DNA of 38,965 nucleotides from a virus, in IMG/VR virus record IMGVR_UViG_3300036781_000235, positions 1-38,965 of that record, one strand, 5' to 3'. The stretch's first letter is position 1. Every line of letters starts with the position of its first letter. The notes beneath the pieces were generated by a model that saw only the letters and a list, made by a program, of their open reading frames with translations, was not told where the DNA came from and made no database searches. The translations under genes and the position numbers were made by a program. Positions 1 to 6,210 of the stretch are shown here, piece by piece.

Positions 1-356
1 GGCTTTCGCAGGTTTTGCTTTCCTCGGAGATAAATACCTCTATGGGTCCGGTCGAGGTCTACGGATACGCCGACTTCGTGAGGGGTCCGGAAGTTATCGA
101 CGTGAAAACGACCGGCAATTACATCTTCGGGAAATACCTGCTTTCGCACCAGCGGCCCGTCTACCTTGAGGCCGTAAAGTCGATGGGTATCAACCAGTTC
201 ACCTTCCTTGTGACCGACTTTAAAGAGGTCTATGAGGAGGTTTACCACCGTACCCCCGAGGACCGGGAAAGGATGATCGAGACCGTGGAGAAGATTGTTC
301 AGTTCGCAGAGTTCAACAAGGATCGGATTACGGACAAAAAGTTTTTCGGTCAATAA
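1..356 (+). CDS. PD-(D/E)XK family nuclease, 5' truncated by the window edge
   Basis: The reading frame is open from base 3, so the start lies outside the window. The visible C-terminal part (about 117 residues) carries a GYADFV segment followed by VIDVKTT, matching the G-x-x-D ... (D/E)-x-K core of Cas4/RecB-like PD-(D/E)XK nucleases; the lysine sits in DVKTT. Such phage enzymes process DNA ends in recombination or replication. The window's right end stops inside a Sak4-like ATPase gene, a frequent neighbour of these nucleases, so the two may be adjacent in a circular map. The product ends shortly before a standardised ribosome-binding cassette serving the next gene. The superfamily call is fairly safe; whether it is an exo- or endonuclease cannot be told. 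Confidence 0.75.
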   Translation, partial: LSQVLLSSEINTSMGPVEVYGYADFVRGPEVIDVKTTGNYIFGKYLLSHQRPVYLEAVKSMGINQFTFLVTDFKEVYEEVYHRTPEDRERMIETVEKIVQFAEFNKDRITDKKFFGQ

Positions 357-364
357 ATCACATA

Positions 365-379
365 GACAAGGAGACAAGG
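365..379 (+). promoter_or_regulatory. Repeated ribosome-binding cassette, copy 1
   Basis: GACAAGGAGACAAGG lies directly against the ATG at 380. It is a 7-base unit (GACAAGG) written twice around one A, and the junction creates the Shine-Dalgarno core AAGGAG. The same 15 bases recur at 4722, 31918 and 35814, each time just before a start codon that follows a gap rather than an overlap. Confidence 0.8.
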
Positions 380-628
380 ATGAAGAAGCAGAGACCCGCG
401 TTCCATTACGCCGATGTCACCAAGAGCGCCCGCTTACAGAGGGTTGTAGCCCTCCTGAAGAAAAGGGGCAAGAAGGGTGCGACTACCCGGGAAATCCTGT
501 TCTACGCAAAGGTATGCTCCCCCTGCGGCCCGGAGCTGCGGAAGAACGGCCTCAAGGTGGTCTGTACCTTCGACCATACGGACCCGCAGACAAAATCCAA
601 AATCTACCGGCACGTTCTGGAGGTCTAG
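380..628 (+). CDS. Small basic phage protein, unknown function
   Basis: 82 residues, rich in lysine and arginine in the first half (VALLKKRGKKG, then TTREILFYAKV), suggesting a compact winged-helix-like nucleic-acid-binding fold, although no family is recognised. Two cysteines sit close together in VCSPCGPEL. The start is fixed by the repeated ribosome-binding cassette immediately upstream. The stop codon is followed directly by the ATG of the next gene, so the two are probably translated together. Function unknown; the winged-helix idea is an inference from residue pattern only. Confidence 0.7.
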   Translation: MKKQRPAFHYADVTKSARLQRVVALLKKRGKKGATTREILFYAKVCSPCGPELRKNGLKVVCTFDHTDPQTKSKIYRHVLEV

Positions 629-796
629 ATGGGAACCGCGTGGGGAAGCAACGAGATAAAAGCCATCTACTACGATAAGGCGGAATACAACGCCAAGCAG
701 GCGATTCTGGACGCCTACTACAAATGGCAGAAAGACGCGGAAGAGCAGGCTAGGCCGAAAACACCCGAAGAGGACTGGTTCGAGGGGTTGAAATGA
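629..796 (+). CDS. Small hypothetical protein (55 aa)
   Basis: An ATG directly abuts the previous TAG and opens a 55-residue frame ending in TGA, which overlaps the next ATG as ATGA at 793. The product is acidic and aromatic (AIYYDKAEY, DAYYKWQKD, EEDWFEGLK) and probably helical. The seamless junctions on both sides are the best evidence that it is a real gene. No family recognised. Confidence 0.6.
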   Translation: MGTAWGSNEIKAIYYDKAEYNAKQAILDAYYKWQKDAEEQARPKTPEEDWFEGLK

Positions 797-1167
797 TCGT
801 TGCCGACGAGGTTCCGGATGGAGCGATCCTAGTCCTCAAAAGTGGGGCAGCGGTACTTTGCCGCCAATGCGGAGGGGTCCCGTGCTTTATCGGTCCGTCT
901 AGAATTATTGGCGGGAATCGGTTTAGTACCGCTTGGCCGACAAGTATTCACGGGTACTTCCAGATCCATCACAAGAACAAGGGCGACTCCTCCGATAGTA
1001 TTTACGGGTGGTTCCAGCATAGCGGAGAGCTAGAAGAGGTTGAGCGTTTTGCGTCCTCTATCGAGGTCTCAATGTTTATGGAAGCCTACCCGACTATCAC
1101 TGACGTTTTGTCCCCGGACGAAAACGACCCGGCTACCTGGTGGGCGCTCATTGGAGGCAACGAATGA
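793..1167 (+). CDS. Hypothetical protein, possible paralogue of the 33877 gene
   Basis: 124 residues, starting in an ATGA overlap with the preceding gene. A CRQCGG pair of cysteines lies near residue 23. The C-terminal part contains EEVERFASSIEVSMFMEA followed by a proline-rich acidic tail. The 133-residue product of the gene at 33877 has EEVERYATPTEVVTVSLLL in the same relative position, after a similar N-terminal half with aromatic tyrosine and tryptophan motifs (SIYGWFQHSGE here, GYYRWYSPTEE there), so the two are probably diverged copies. Function unknown. GGAGG at 1153 inside its 3' end is the ribosome site for the next gene. Confidence 0.7.
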   Translation: MIVADEVPDGAILVLKSGAAVLCRQCGGVPCFIGPSRIIGGNRFSTAWPTSIHGYFQIHHKNKGDSSDSIYGWFQHSGELEEVERFASSIEVSMFMEAYPTITDVLSPDENDPATWWALIGGNE

Positions 1168-1619
1168 GCCAAAGATCGCACCACCTTGGGACAATGAAGG
1201 ACGGTAGGTTTATCCCTACAAACCCCGCCGCGTTCAGGGCTGCTTTTGAATATTTCGTAGATGGCAGTAACGTAGAGGTTACCGTTGGAAAGCCCGTCAA
1301 GAAGCGGAGCAACCCGCAGAACGCTTACTTATGGGGGGCCGTTTACGATCATATCTCCCGCAAAACTGGCGCGGAGCCGGACGAGATTCACGCTGCTATG
1401 AAGGCGATGTTCAACTACGAGACCAAGATTGTAAGCGTTGTACAGATGTCCAAAAAGACCGGCAAGCTGAGGACTGTACGCAAGCATATCAAGGTCCCTC
1501 TATCGACCGCAAACCTCTCTACCGAGGAGTTCTCTATCTACGTCGAGAAGGTTCGTGCGTGGGCTTCATCGTTCCTTTGCCTGTATATCCCGGACCCGGG
1601 AGAGGCGGGGTATCGGTGA
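1164..1619 (+). CDS. NinB-like recombination protein
   Basis: Read from ATG 1164, which overlaps the previous TGA and has GGAGG seven bases upstream; the open frame extends to 1140 but without a better start. The 151-residue product has the KKRSNPQNAYLWGAVYDHI segment near residue 45 and ends with TEEFSIYVEKVRAWASSF then YIPDPGE. Both are typical of lambda NinB (Orf)-like proteins, which help load recombinases onto single-stranded DNA. Its neighbours, a PD-(D/E)XK nuclease and a NinG-like protein at 3255, fit a recombination module. A perfect GTAAC-N6-GTTAC palindrome lies inside the gene at 1267. Family call good; biochemical role inferred. Confidence 0.7.
   Translation: MSQRSHHLGTMKDGRFIPTNPAAFRAAFEYFVDGSNVEVTVGKPVKKRSNPQNAYLWGAVYDHISRKTGAEPDEIHAAMKAMFNYETKIVSVVQMSKKTGKLRTVRKHIKVPLSTANLSTEEFSIYVEKVRAWASSFLCLYIPDPGEAGYR
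1267..1282. promoter_or_regulatory. GTAAC-N6-GTTAC palindrome (perfect), inside the NinB-like gene
   Basis: Arms GTAAC and GTTAC are separated by GTAGAG. It is one of seven perfect copies of this word in the window and lies in coding sequence far from any promoter seen, as stoperator sites do. Confidence 0.6.
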
Positions 1620-1861
1620 GGCTGTTTCTAAAAAACGTCTCCTACCAAACCAACGAGGACGATCTGCGCGCCTTGTTCGAGCAGTACGGAAAAGTCGCAT
1701 CCGTCCGCGTCCCGGTAGACCGGTTTTCCGGTCGCCCCCGGGGCTTGGCGTTTGTTGATATGCCAAATATGATCGAGTCGCGCCGCGCTATTGCGGAGTT
1801 GAACGGGAGGGTTATCCGGGAACGCGCCCTCAGTGTTGAGGTATCGAGGGAAAATGAGTAA
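1616..1861 (+). CDS. RRM-type RNA-binding protein
   Basis: GTG start overlapping the previous TGA (GTGA), giving 81 residues that amount to a single RNA-recognition motif. RNP2 is LFLKNV at residues 3-8 and RNP1 is RGLAFVDM at 42-49. Between them is TNEDDLRALFEQYGKVASVRV, the usual first helix and second strand, and ESRRAIAELNG supplies the second helix. Single-RRM proteins of this size are known in cyanobacteria and some other bacteria but are unusual as phage genes. The protein should bind single-stranded RNA; the target is unknown. The structured leader of the replication gene lies about 200 bases downstream in the same operon. Fold call is strong. Confidence 0.88.
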   Translation: MRLFLKNVSYQTNEDDLRALFEQYGKVASVRVPVDRFSGRPRGLAFVDMPNMIESRRAIAELNGRVIRERALSVEVSRENE

Positions 1862-2051
1862 TAAGACCTACAAGGATTTTCCGTATATCCCAGTCCAATG
1901 CCCGGACGGGTTTAGAAAAATCTGGATCCCCGGAGTTGGAGTTTTCAGGTACAAGGGATCATATCCGTCAAAATTGCAGTTTGGTGATCCCTGGAAAGGA
2001 TGGATTCGAGTAAAAGAGATTCGGACTAAATTCCCTCTTGACTTTTTGTAA
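1854..2051 (+). CDS. Small hypothetical protein (65 aa)
   Basis: ATG 1854 lies inside the 3' end of the RRM gene with GAGGG seven bases upstream. The 65-residue product is rich in aromatics, glycine and proline (KDFPYIPVQCPDGF, IWIPGVGVFRYKG, GDPWKGWIRV), consistent with a small beta-barrel or SH3-like fold, though no family is recognised. It is the last gene before the structured leader of the replication gene. Confidence 0.6.
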   Translation: MSNKTYKDFPYIPVQCPDGFRKIWIPGVGVFRYKGSYPSKLQFGDPWKGWIRVKEIRTKFPLDFL

Positions 2052-2068
2052 TAATGCCTTACTTTTGC

Positions 2069-2186
2069 GGAATGCGAAACCCTAACCTATTTGGCAATGT
2101 TAAAATCAAAAACAGATAACCCCTACCCCTCCGACTGGCATTGCCTGGTTGTGGGTTTCGCATTCTCCCATTTGCGGGGGGGTAGG
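2069..2186 (+). ncRNA. Predicted structured leader: three-part stem plus pseudoknot over the ribosome-binding site of the 2195 gene
   Basis: Three complementary segment pairs nest: GAATGCGAAACCC (2070-2082) with GGGTTTCGCATTC (2153-2165), AACC (2084-2087) with GGTT (2147-2150), and GGCAATG (2093-2099) with CATTGCC (2139-2145). The apical loop contains CCTACCCCTCCG (2122-2133), which pairs with CGGGGGGGTAGG (2175-2186) over 12 positions with one G-U, crossing the stem to make a pseudoknot. The 3' partner includes or touches the ribosome-binding region just before ATG 2195, so folding should change translation of the replication gene. Pairings are seen directly; regulation is inferred. Confidence 0.72.
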
Positions 2187-2194
2187 ACTTTTCC

Positions 2195-2866
2195 ATGAAC
2201 AAGCCAGTTTCAACTGTCCAACTTGGGATAGCACGTCTTGGGCTAATATGCTCGGATATTCCCGACAACGCTCAGCTCGGGTTATGGCTTAGAAAGTTCC
2301 ACCGCGCACTTACTCTCAAAGATATAACCCTCGATGAATACGCATCTGAGCTTTTGAGAGAAGTAGAAGAATACCGTGAAAACGAAAGAAACAGGAAGGT
2401 TTCGGCTAAAATTCCAACGTATTCCAACGGATTCCAACGGAAAGACGCGGCTTCCGCTACTAAGCTAGCTAGTCAGTTAGCTAAACAACAAAGAAAACAA
2501 CCCCCTACCCCCTTTCAGGGGGAGGTTTGGTTTTCAAATCCATTGTTCGCTGCGGCTTGGAAGGAGTGGGAGCAAGCCCGAAAAGTCAAGGGTGGGGACC
2601 GGCAGTTAAAAACCCTGAAAACCCTCTCGGGGGAAAACTTGGAATCCGCTACCCAAATCCTACTCCAATCTGCCGATAACCAGTGGAGAGGGCTTTTCCC
2701 GCTCAAGGGGTCTATACCGAACTTCAAACCCAAGCCCGAGCTATCAGGGAAAATGAGCTCGAAGTCATCCGCCGAGTATCTGCAATGGCTTGACCAACAG
2801 GGGAAGATTGCACAGGAAGAGCGAAAAAACGGATTTACATTCAACCCGCCGGGGATAGTGAAATGA
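2195..2866 (+). CDS. Replisome-organiser/helicase-loader-like replication protein
   Basis: 223 residues from ATG 2195. The C-terminal third contains WFSNPLFAAAWKEWEQARK, then RQLKTLKTLSG and ESATQILLQSADNQWRGLFPLKG. The W-x-x-W ... L-x-x-L ... A-x-x-I-x-x-S-x-x-x-x-W-x-G-L-F pattern recurs in the C-terminal domains of phage replisome organisers and DnaD-like helicase loaders. The N-terminal half is helical and charged, and residues 130-170 continue the conserved region after a Gln/Lys/Pro-rich linker. The linker is encoded by three tandem 10-bp repeats and an AT-rich stretch, a possible origin. Upstream lies a predicted pseudoknot leader. Downstream the ATGA overlap couples it to the next gene. 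The replication role is inferred from the motif. Confidence 0.6.
   Translation: MNKPVSTVQLGIARLGLICSDIPDNAQLGLWLRKFHRALTLKDITLDEYASELLREVEEYRENERNRKVSAKIPTYSNGFQRKDAASATKLASQLAKQQRKQPPTPFQGEVWFSNPLFAAAWKEWEQARKVKGGDRQLKTLKTLSGENLESATQILLQSADNQWRGLFPLKGSIPNFKPKPELSGKMSSKSSAEYLQWLDQQGKIAQEERKNGFTFNPPGIVK
2411..2500 (+). repeat. Three tandem 10-bp repeats plus AT-rich stretch: candidate replication origin
   Basis: ATTCCAACGT, ATTCCAACGG and ATTCCAACGG follow each other without spacing at 2411-2440. Because 10 is not a multiple of 3, each copy is read in a different frame, so the repetition is maintained at DNA rather than protein level. It is followed at about 2460-2500 by an AT-rich run with TAGCTA and TTAGCTAA palindromes. 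Iterons plus AT-rich DNA inside an initiator gene is the arrangement of the lambda O gene origin. Origin function is inferred. Confidence 0.5.
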
Positions 2867-3258
2867 GCGACGAGAAAAACGACTCCTTCAAATGCGGGTC
2901 TCAGGGCAGCTACGTTAACGACAAATTTGTAGGCGGCTACGGGTGCCTAATGACGTTTCCGGGCGCGCAGTTCGATTACCACGCTAGAGTCTGCAAAAGA
3001 TGCTCCTCTCGGATGTGCCAAGAGTTCGGCGTTGAACCGCTCGATTCTGGGGCCTTGGCTACGGCGATATCGAACGTCCACCGGTATGTCATAATGATCC
3101 CGAAGTTGGCGGACGTTCCCCACAAATCCCAAGTCCGGATGCTACTGCTTTCCGTAGGGGTTGAAGTTCAGCAACCGAGCGAGCGCGAGATTCAAGGTGG
3201 CTCTCGGATCAAGGCCCGTACCTCCGGTGGGAAATCAATCGTGGGGGAAATCCTATGA
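2863..3258 (+). CDS. Cysteine-containing hypothetical protein
   Basis: 131 residues, starting in an ATGA overlap with the replication gene. The N-terminal half has C11, C28 and a VCKRCSSRMC cluster near residues 43-52, a likely metal-binding knuckle. The remainder is helical and ends with basic Arg/Lys residues. No family recognised. Its position between a replication gene and a NinG-like gene, with overlaps on both sides, suggests a DNA-linked role, but this is guilt by association only. Confidence 0.6.
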   Translation: MSDEKNDSFKCGSQGSYVNDKFVGGYGCLMTFPGAQFDYHARVCKRCSSRMCQEFGVEPLDSGALATAISNVHRYVIMIPKLADVPHKSQVRMLLLSVGVEVQQPSEREIQGGSRIKARTSGGKSIVGEIL

Positions 3259-3791
3259 TGAAGTTCCCGAAGAAGCCACCCAAGGAGCGGGGGAGCGACC
3301 CGGCAAAGACGTGGGTCAGGAAGCTGGATGAAGCCTTCTCGGCATATATCCGGACGCGGGACACAACTCTCGTAGGGGCGGTGAGGCTCGGGAGGTGCAT
3401 CACGTGTACACGCCTCAAGCCTTACGCGGAGTTGGATTGTGGTCATTTTATCGGTCGTCAGTATTGGGCTACTCGGTGGGACCCGACGAATTGCGCGGCC
3501 CAGTGCCGGAAGTGCAACCGTTTTGAAGAGGGACTAAAAGACCTTTTCCGCGTTGCGCTATTGGCGAAGTGGGGAAGCCCGATTATCGAGAGAATGGAAG
3601 CTGGGCACAAACTTGGAAGAAAACCCAGGATTTATGAGTTCCAGATGATTTCGGACCGTATCAAGTCCCTAGGTGAATTGTTGAAACCGGAGCCTAAGAA
3701 AAAGGCGGCGAAAAAGATTTTTAAAAAACCGGTTGACAAAGGATTAATCTTTGATACCTTACGGGATACAGAAATAAAGGAACCCAAATGA
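3255..3791 (+). CDS. ninG: NinG/Rap-like recombination protein
   Basis: 178 residues. The core CITCTRLKPYAELDCGHFIGR (C48, C51, C62, H64) followed by DPTNCAAQCRKCNRFEEG (C80, C84, C87) is the zinc-binding arrangement of lambda NinG (Rap), a branch-point nuclease of the recombination pathway with an HNH-related fold. The start is ATG 3255 in an ATGA overlap; a second ATG follows at once at 3258. The C-terminus is a lysine-rich tail (KPEPKKKAAKKIFKKP). It belongs with the NinB-like gene at 1164 and the nuclease at the window start. Family call is confident; resolvase activity is inferred. Confidence 0.82.
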   Translation: MMKFPKKPPKERGSDPAKTWVRKLDEAFSAYIRTRDTTLVGAVRLGRCITCTRLKPYAELDCGHFIGRQYWATRWDPTNCAAQCRKCNRFEEGLKDLFRVALLAKWGSPIIERMEAGHKLGRKPRIYEFQMISDRIKSLGELLKPEPKKKAAKKIFKKPVDKGLIFDTLRDTEIKEPK

Positions 3792-4057
3792 CTTTCCTAG
3801 AACACTTCGCCCGACCCATCGCCTACGTTGTTTTGTTTGTAGCAACTTGCGATATCGCGGACTTCCGTAACCGCGAAAATAGACCGGGACAAGCTAAGCG
3901 GGCTATACGCCCGCTCTCGGTAGGATGCGCTGTTGTCGCGGTCGTATTTTTGTTTTCTAACTGCGCTCCCGCTCCCGTTCGCAACTACAAACACGGGCCG
4001 CGTTGCGAGGCGGACGGATACCATCGTCATATCGACTCAACGAAAGCGGGGAAGTAA
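3788..4057 (+). CDS. Small membrane protein, unknown function
   Basis: 89 residues, starting in an ATGA overlap with ninG. The first hydrophobic segment (PIAYVVLFVATCDIADF) lies near residues 9-26. A second (LSVGCAVVAVVFLFSNCAPAP) near 43-63 resembles a lipobox at LFSNC but is too far from the N-terminus for a normal lipoprotein. The tail is polar and histidine-rich. Probably a two-pass inner-membrane protein. No homologue recognised. Confidence 0.55.
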   Translation: MTFLEHFARPIAYVVLFVATCDIADFRNRENRPGQAKRAIRPLSVGCAVVAVVFLFSNCAPAPVRNYKHGPRCEADGYHRHIDSTKAGK

Positions 4058-4713
4058 TGGAAACCTATACCACCATCAATCGCGCCGAGCTTGGATGGCC
4101 TTCCGGGCCTTGGGACGGAGAACCCGATAAACTGGTTTGGAGGGACAAGGAAGCCGGCTACCCTTGTATGATCGTCCGGACCCCGTGGAACGGTCATCTG
4201 TGCGGATACGTTGGAGTCCCGCAGGGGCATCCCGATTTCGGGAAGAACTACGATGATGTGGACGTACAGGTTCATATGGGCTTGACGTTTTCGGATTCCT
4301 GCCAAGAGCCTACTCTGGAGCAGTACGAAAAATTCCTCAACCCCGACAAGGACGCGCTGTACAAGCAGTCGGTAGAGGCCGCTAATTTCCCGGACGGGGA
4401 TTCGGCCAGGTACGTTCGCGAGCGCTGCAAGCAGCTCGACAACTGCAAGACCTTCGAGGAATGGCGCGAGTACCAAATGCAGCGCCGTATCTGCCACGTG
4501 AAATGGCCCGGGGAAACCGAGGTATGGTGGCTCGGATTCGACTGCGCCCATTGCGACGATACCGCTCCCGGGGACGCGGCCCGCGATATCAAGTACGCCG
4601 ACAATCCGGATTGGCCTAAGTGGCCCGGAGGCCGTCACGGAACCTACAAGACCGTGGACTTTGTGAAGGCCGAAATTACGGCTTTGGCGATTCAGTTGAA
4701 AGAACACGTGTAA
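4057..4713 (+). CDS. Conserved phage protein of unknown function
   Basis: 218 residues from ATG 4057 (TAATG overlap with the previous stop); the frame is open further upstream but without a good start. Recognisable blocks are GYPCMIVRTPWNGHLCGYVGVP, then GHPDFGKNYDDVDVQVHMGLTFS, and near the C-terminus WWLGFDCAHCDDTAPGD. These blocks recur in a widespread family of uncharacterised phage and bacterial proteins. Conserved Cys, His and Asp residues could form an active or metal site, but no activity is known to me. The gene is followed by a gap and the second ribosome-binding cassette. Confidence 0.7.
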   Translation: METYTTINRAELGWPSGPWDGEPDKLVWRDKEAGYPCMIVRTPWNGHLCGYVGVPQGHPDFGKNYDDVDVQVHMGLTFSDSCQEPTLEQYEKFLNPDKDALYKQSVEAANFPDGDSARYVRERCKQLDNCKTFEEWREYQMQRRICHVKWPGETEVWWLGFDCAHCDDTAPGDAARDIKYADNPDWPKWPGGRHGTYKTVDFVKAEITALAIQLKEHV

Positions 4714-4721
4714 AATAATTC

Positions 4722-4736
4722 GACAAGGAGACAAGG
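4722..4736 (+). promoter_or_regulatory. Repeated ribosome-binding cassette, copy 2
   Basis: Identical 15 bases GACAAGGAGACAAGG placed directly against ATG 4737. It begins a new translational group after the 23-base gap behind the 4057 gene. Confidence 0.8.
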
Positions 4737-5159
4737 ATGAACGGTTCAATGTTTTCAGCCGACAACGGCCTCAAGACCGCGCTACTCAAAGAGGTTACGG
4801 ATATCGACCACCGCGTTCGTCGGGCGCAGGCAGCGATAGCCGCGATGAAGTCGGACCTCGAACGCCGAAAGCTGGTTACCGACCTTCTGGAGAAGTTGGG
4901 CGAGAAGGCCCCCCCCCAAGCGGATTTTCCTGCAGAGGAAAAGGCGGCACCGAAGCCTCGCCTGAAAACCGGCACCTTCGTCAAGGAGTTTATGTCGAAG
5001 CATCCCGGTATCGGATACTCGGTCGATCAGATTGTGGAAGGCATCGGTTGGGAGAAAAATCCCCAGAACCACAAGCTCGTCTACGTCTGCCTACGCGGGT
5101 CCCTTATGCCGGATCGCGTCAGGTGCAATACTCTCGGCCTCTACGAGTGGATCAAGTAA
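4737..5159 (+). CDS. Hypothetical protein with N-terminal coiled coil and C-terminal winged-helix-like domain
   Basis: 140 residues. Residues 12-55 are strongly helical with heptad spacing (LLKEVTDIDHRVRRAQAAI, then MKSDLERRKLV), suggesting dimerisation. A proline- and alanine-rich linker follows. The C-terminal 65 residues (TFVKEFMSKHPGIGYSVDQI, VYVCLRGSLM, then CNTLGLYEWIK) resemble a winged helix of the kind seen in HARE-HTH or replication regulators. The start is set by the repeated ribosome-binding cassette. DNA binding is an inference from pattern. Confidence 0.6.
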   Translation: MNGSMFSADNGLKTALLKEVTDIDHRVRRAQAAIAAMKSDLERRKLVTDLLEKLGEKAPPQADFPAEEKAAPKPRLKTGTFVKEFMSKHPGIGYSVDQIVEGIGWEKNPQNHKLVYVCLRGSLMPDRVRCNTLGLYEWIK

Positions 5160-5160
5160 A

Positions 5161-5877
5161 ATGATCATTCCGAATAAAGATAAGTGGACTAGTAGGGCAA
5201 AGGACGCCCAGTATGACCCGGGATTTGTCGCATACCTCGGGCTTATTTTCGACCCCACCCGAATAACAATCGACGTTGGAGCAAATATCGGTAAGCTAAC
5301 GAAATTTATTGCGGACCGCTCCAAAGAAATCGTGCTCTCGTTTGAACCGTCCCCGCAAAACTTCGCCGCCCTTACCGAAAATGTAAAAGGAATGAACAAT
5401 GTGTTTGTATTTAGGGAGGCAATCGGAAACAGAAACGGCGAAATGCCTTTCGTTGGCGACGGAACCCCTACTGGTCATCTATCAGATTCAGGTAGGGGGA
5501 TATCGATTACTGTACACGTCGCTACGCTTGATACGATAGTACCCGCCAATAGCGATATTGGGCTAATCAAAATAGATGTTGAGGGCGGCGAGTTGAACGT
5601 AATTCTCGGAGCGTTAAATCTTATAGATAGGTGTAAACCGTTACTAGCGATTGAGATGATCGACGGACATCTCAAGAGAGGCGGCTCTAGTCGATCCGAG
5701 ATATTTAAAATCTTGGAGACCCACGGATACACTCGGGCAGTCAACAAGTACGGCATGAGCGAGCACGCGAACAACTCTACCGGCGCGTCTGACGTATTCT
5801 TTCTGCCTGATCCAGGGTGGTACGCACCGAAACTTTATATCGGCTACAATCGAATGAAGGAGGGAACGCATGACTAG
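5161..5877 (+). CDS. FkbM-family SAM-dependent methyltransferase
   Basis: 238 residues from ATG 5161. Motif I is TIDVGANIGKLT (residues 36-47), the acidic end of strand 2 is SFEPSPQNF (60-68), and LIKIDVEGGELNVILGA (135-151) is the hallmark FkbM block. FkbM enzymes O-methylate sugars or small molecules. The gene is visibly richer in A/T, with more AAT/ATA codons, than its neighbours, hinting at separate acquisition. There is no clear Shine-Dalgarno, so translation may depend on the preceding gene, whose stop lies one base upstream. Two genes downstream is a glycosyltransferase, so a joint role in glycan or modified-base decoration is possible but unproven. Confidence 0.85.
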   Translation: MIIPNKDKWTSRAKDAQYDPGFVAYLGLIFDPTRITIDVGANIGKLTKFIADRSKEIVLSFEPSPQNFAALTENVKGMNNVFVFREAIGNRNGEMPFVGDGTPTGHLSDSGRGISITVHVATLDTIVPANSDIGLIKIDVEGGELNVILGALNLIDRCKPLLAIEMIDGHLKRGGSSRSEIFKILETHGYTRAVNKYGMSEHANNSTGASDVFFLPDPGWYAPKLYIGYNRMKEGTHD

Positions 5878-5917
5878 TCTCTGGAACAACCGCCCTGCGG
5901 TATGGGAGAAGATATGA
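5870..5917 (+). CDS. 15-residue ORF with a very strong ribosome-binding site
   Basis: AAGGAGGGAACGC precedes ATG 5870 at ideal spacing. The frame MTSLWNNRPAVWEKI ends in TGA overlapping the next gene's ATG (ATGA at 5914), and its start overlaps the end of the FkbM gene. The strong site and the overlaps on both ends argue that it is translated, either as a tiny protein or to deliver ribosomes to the next gene. Confidence 0.45.
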   Translation: MTSLWNNRPAVWEKI

Positions 5918-6210
5918 AGAAGCATATAACGTATGCGGCCTTGGTTAGAGATGCCAAGAAGGTTTTTGGGAAAAACGGGCCGGAACTTTTAGACTTCGTG
6001 CTAGACCCGTACAAAGACCTGGAAAAGCGTTGCCTAGCCGTTTCTCAGGAGTATTATGATCTTGAGAAAACTTTCGCCTTACGATGGAAGGCGGATATGC
6101 GCGCTATTAAGCGCTGGCAAAAAGCGACCGGTAAAACGCAGGTCTGGCCGGATCACGTAGACCTTGTTTGCTGGCTGATAGAACAGCTGGACGCCAAGGA
6201 GAAGAAGTGA
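5914..6210 (+). CDS. Small helical hypothetical protein
   Basis: 98 residues from ATG 5914, chosen over ATG 5902 because GGGAGAA sits a few bases before 5914 and the ATG overlaps the 15-residue ORF's stop. The product is charged and helical (DAKKVFGKNGPELLDFVL, DLEKRCLAVSQEYYDLEK, then VDLVCWLIEQLDAKEKK). No family recognised. Its 3' end carries the AAGGAG used by the glycosyltransferase gene, which starts with GTG inside its stop codon. Confidence 0.6.
   Translation: MKKHITYAALVRDAKKVFGKNGPELLDFVLDPYKDLEKRCLAVSQEYYDLEKTFALRWKADMRAIKRWQKATGKTQVWPDHVDLVCWLIEQLDAKEKK

Noticed and set aside
3941-3975. Lipobox-like LFSNC suggesting a lipoprotein
   Set aside because: It sits about 58 residues into the frame and no suitable downstream-facing start codon with a ribosome site is present.
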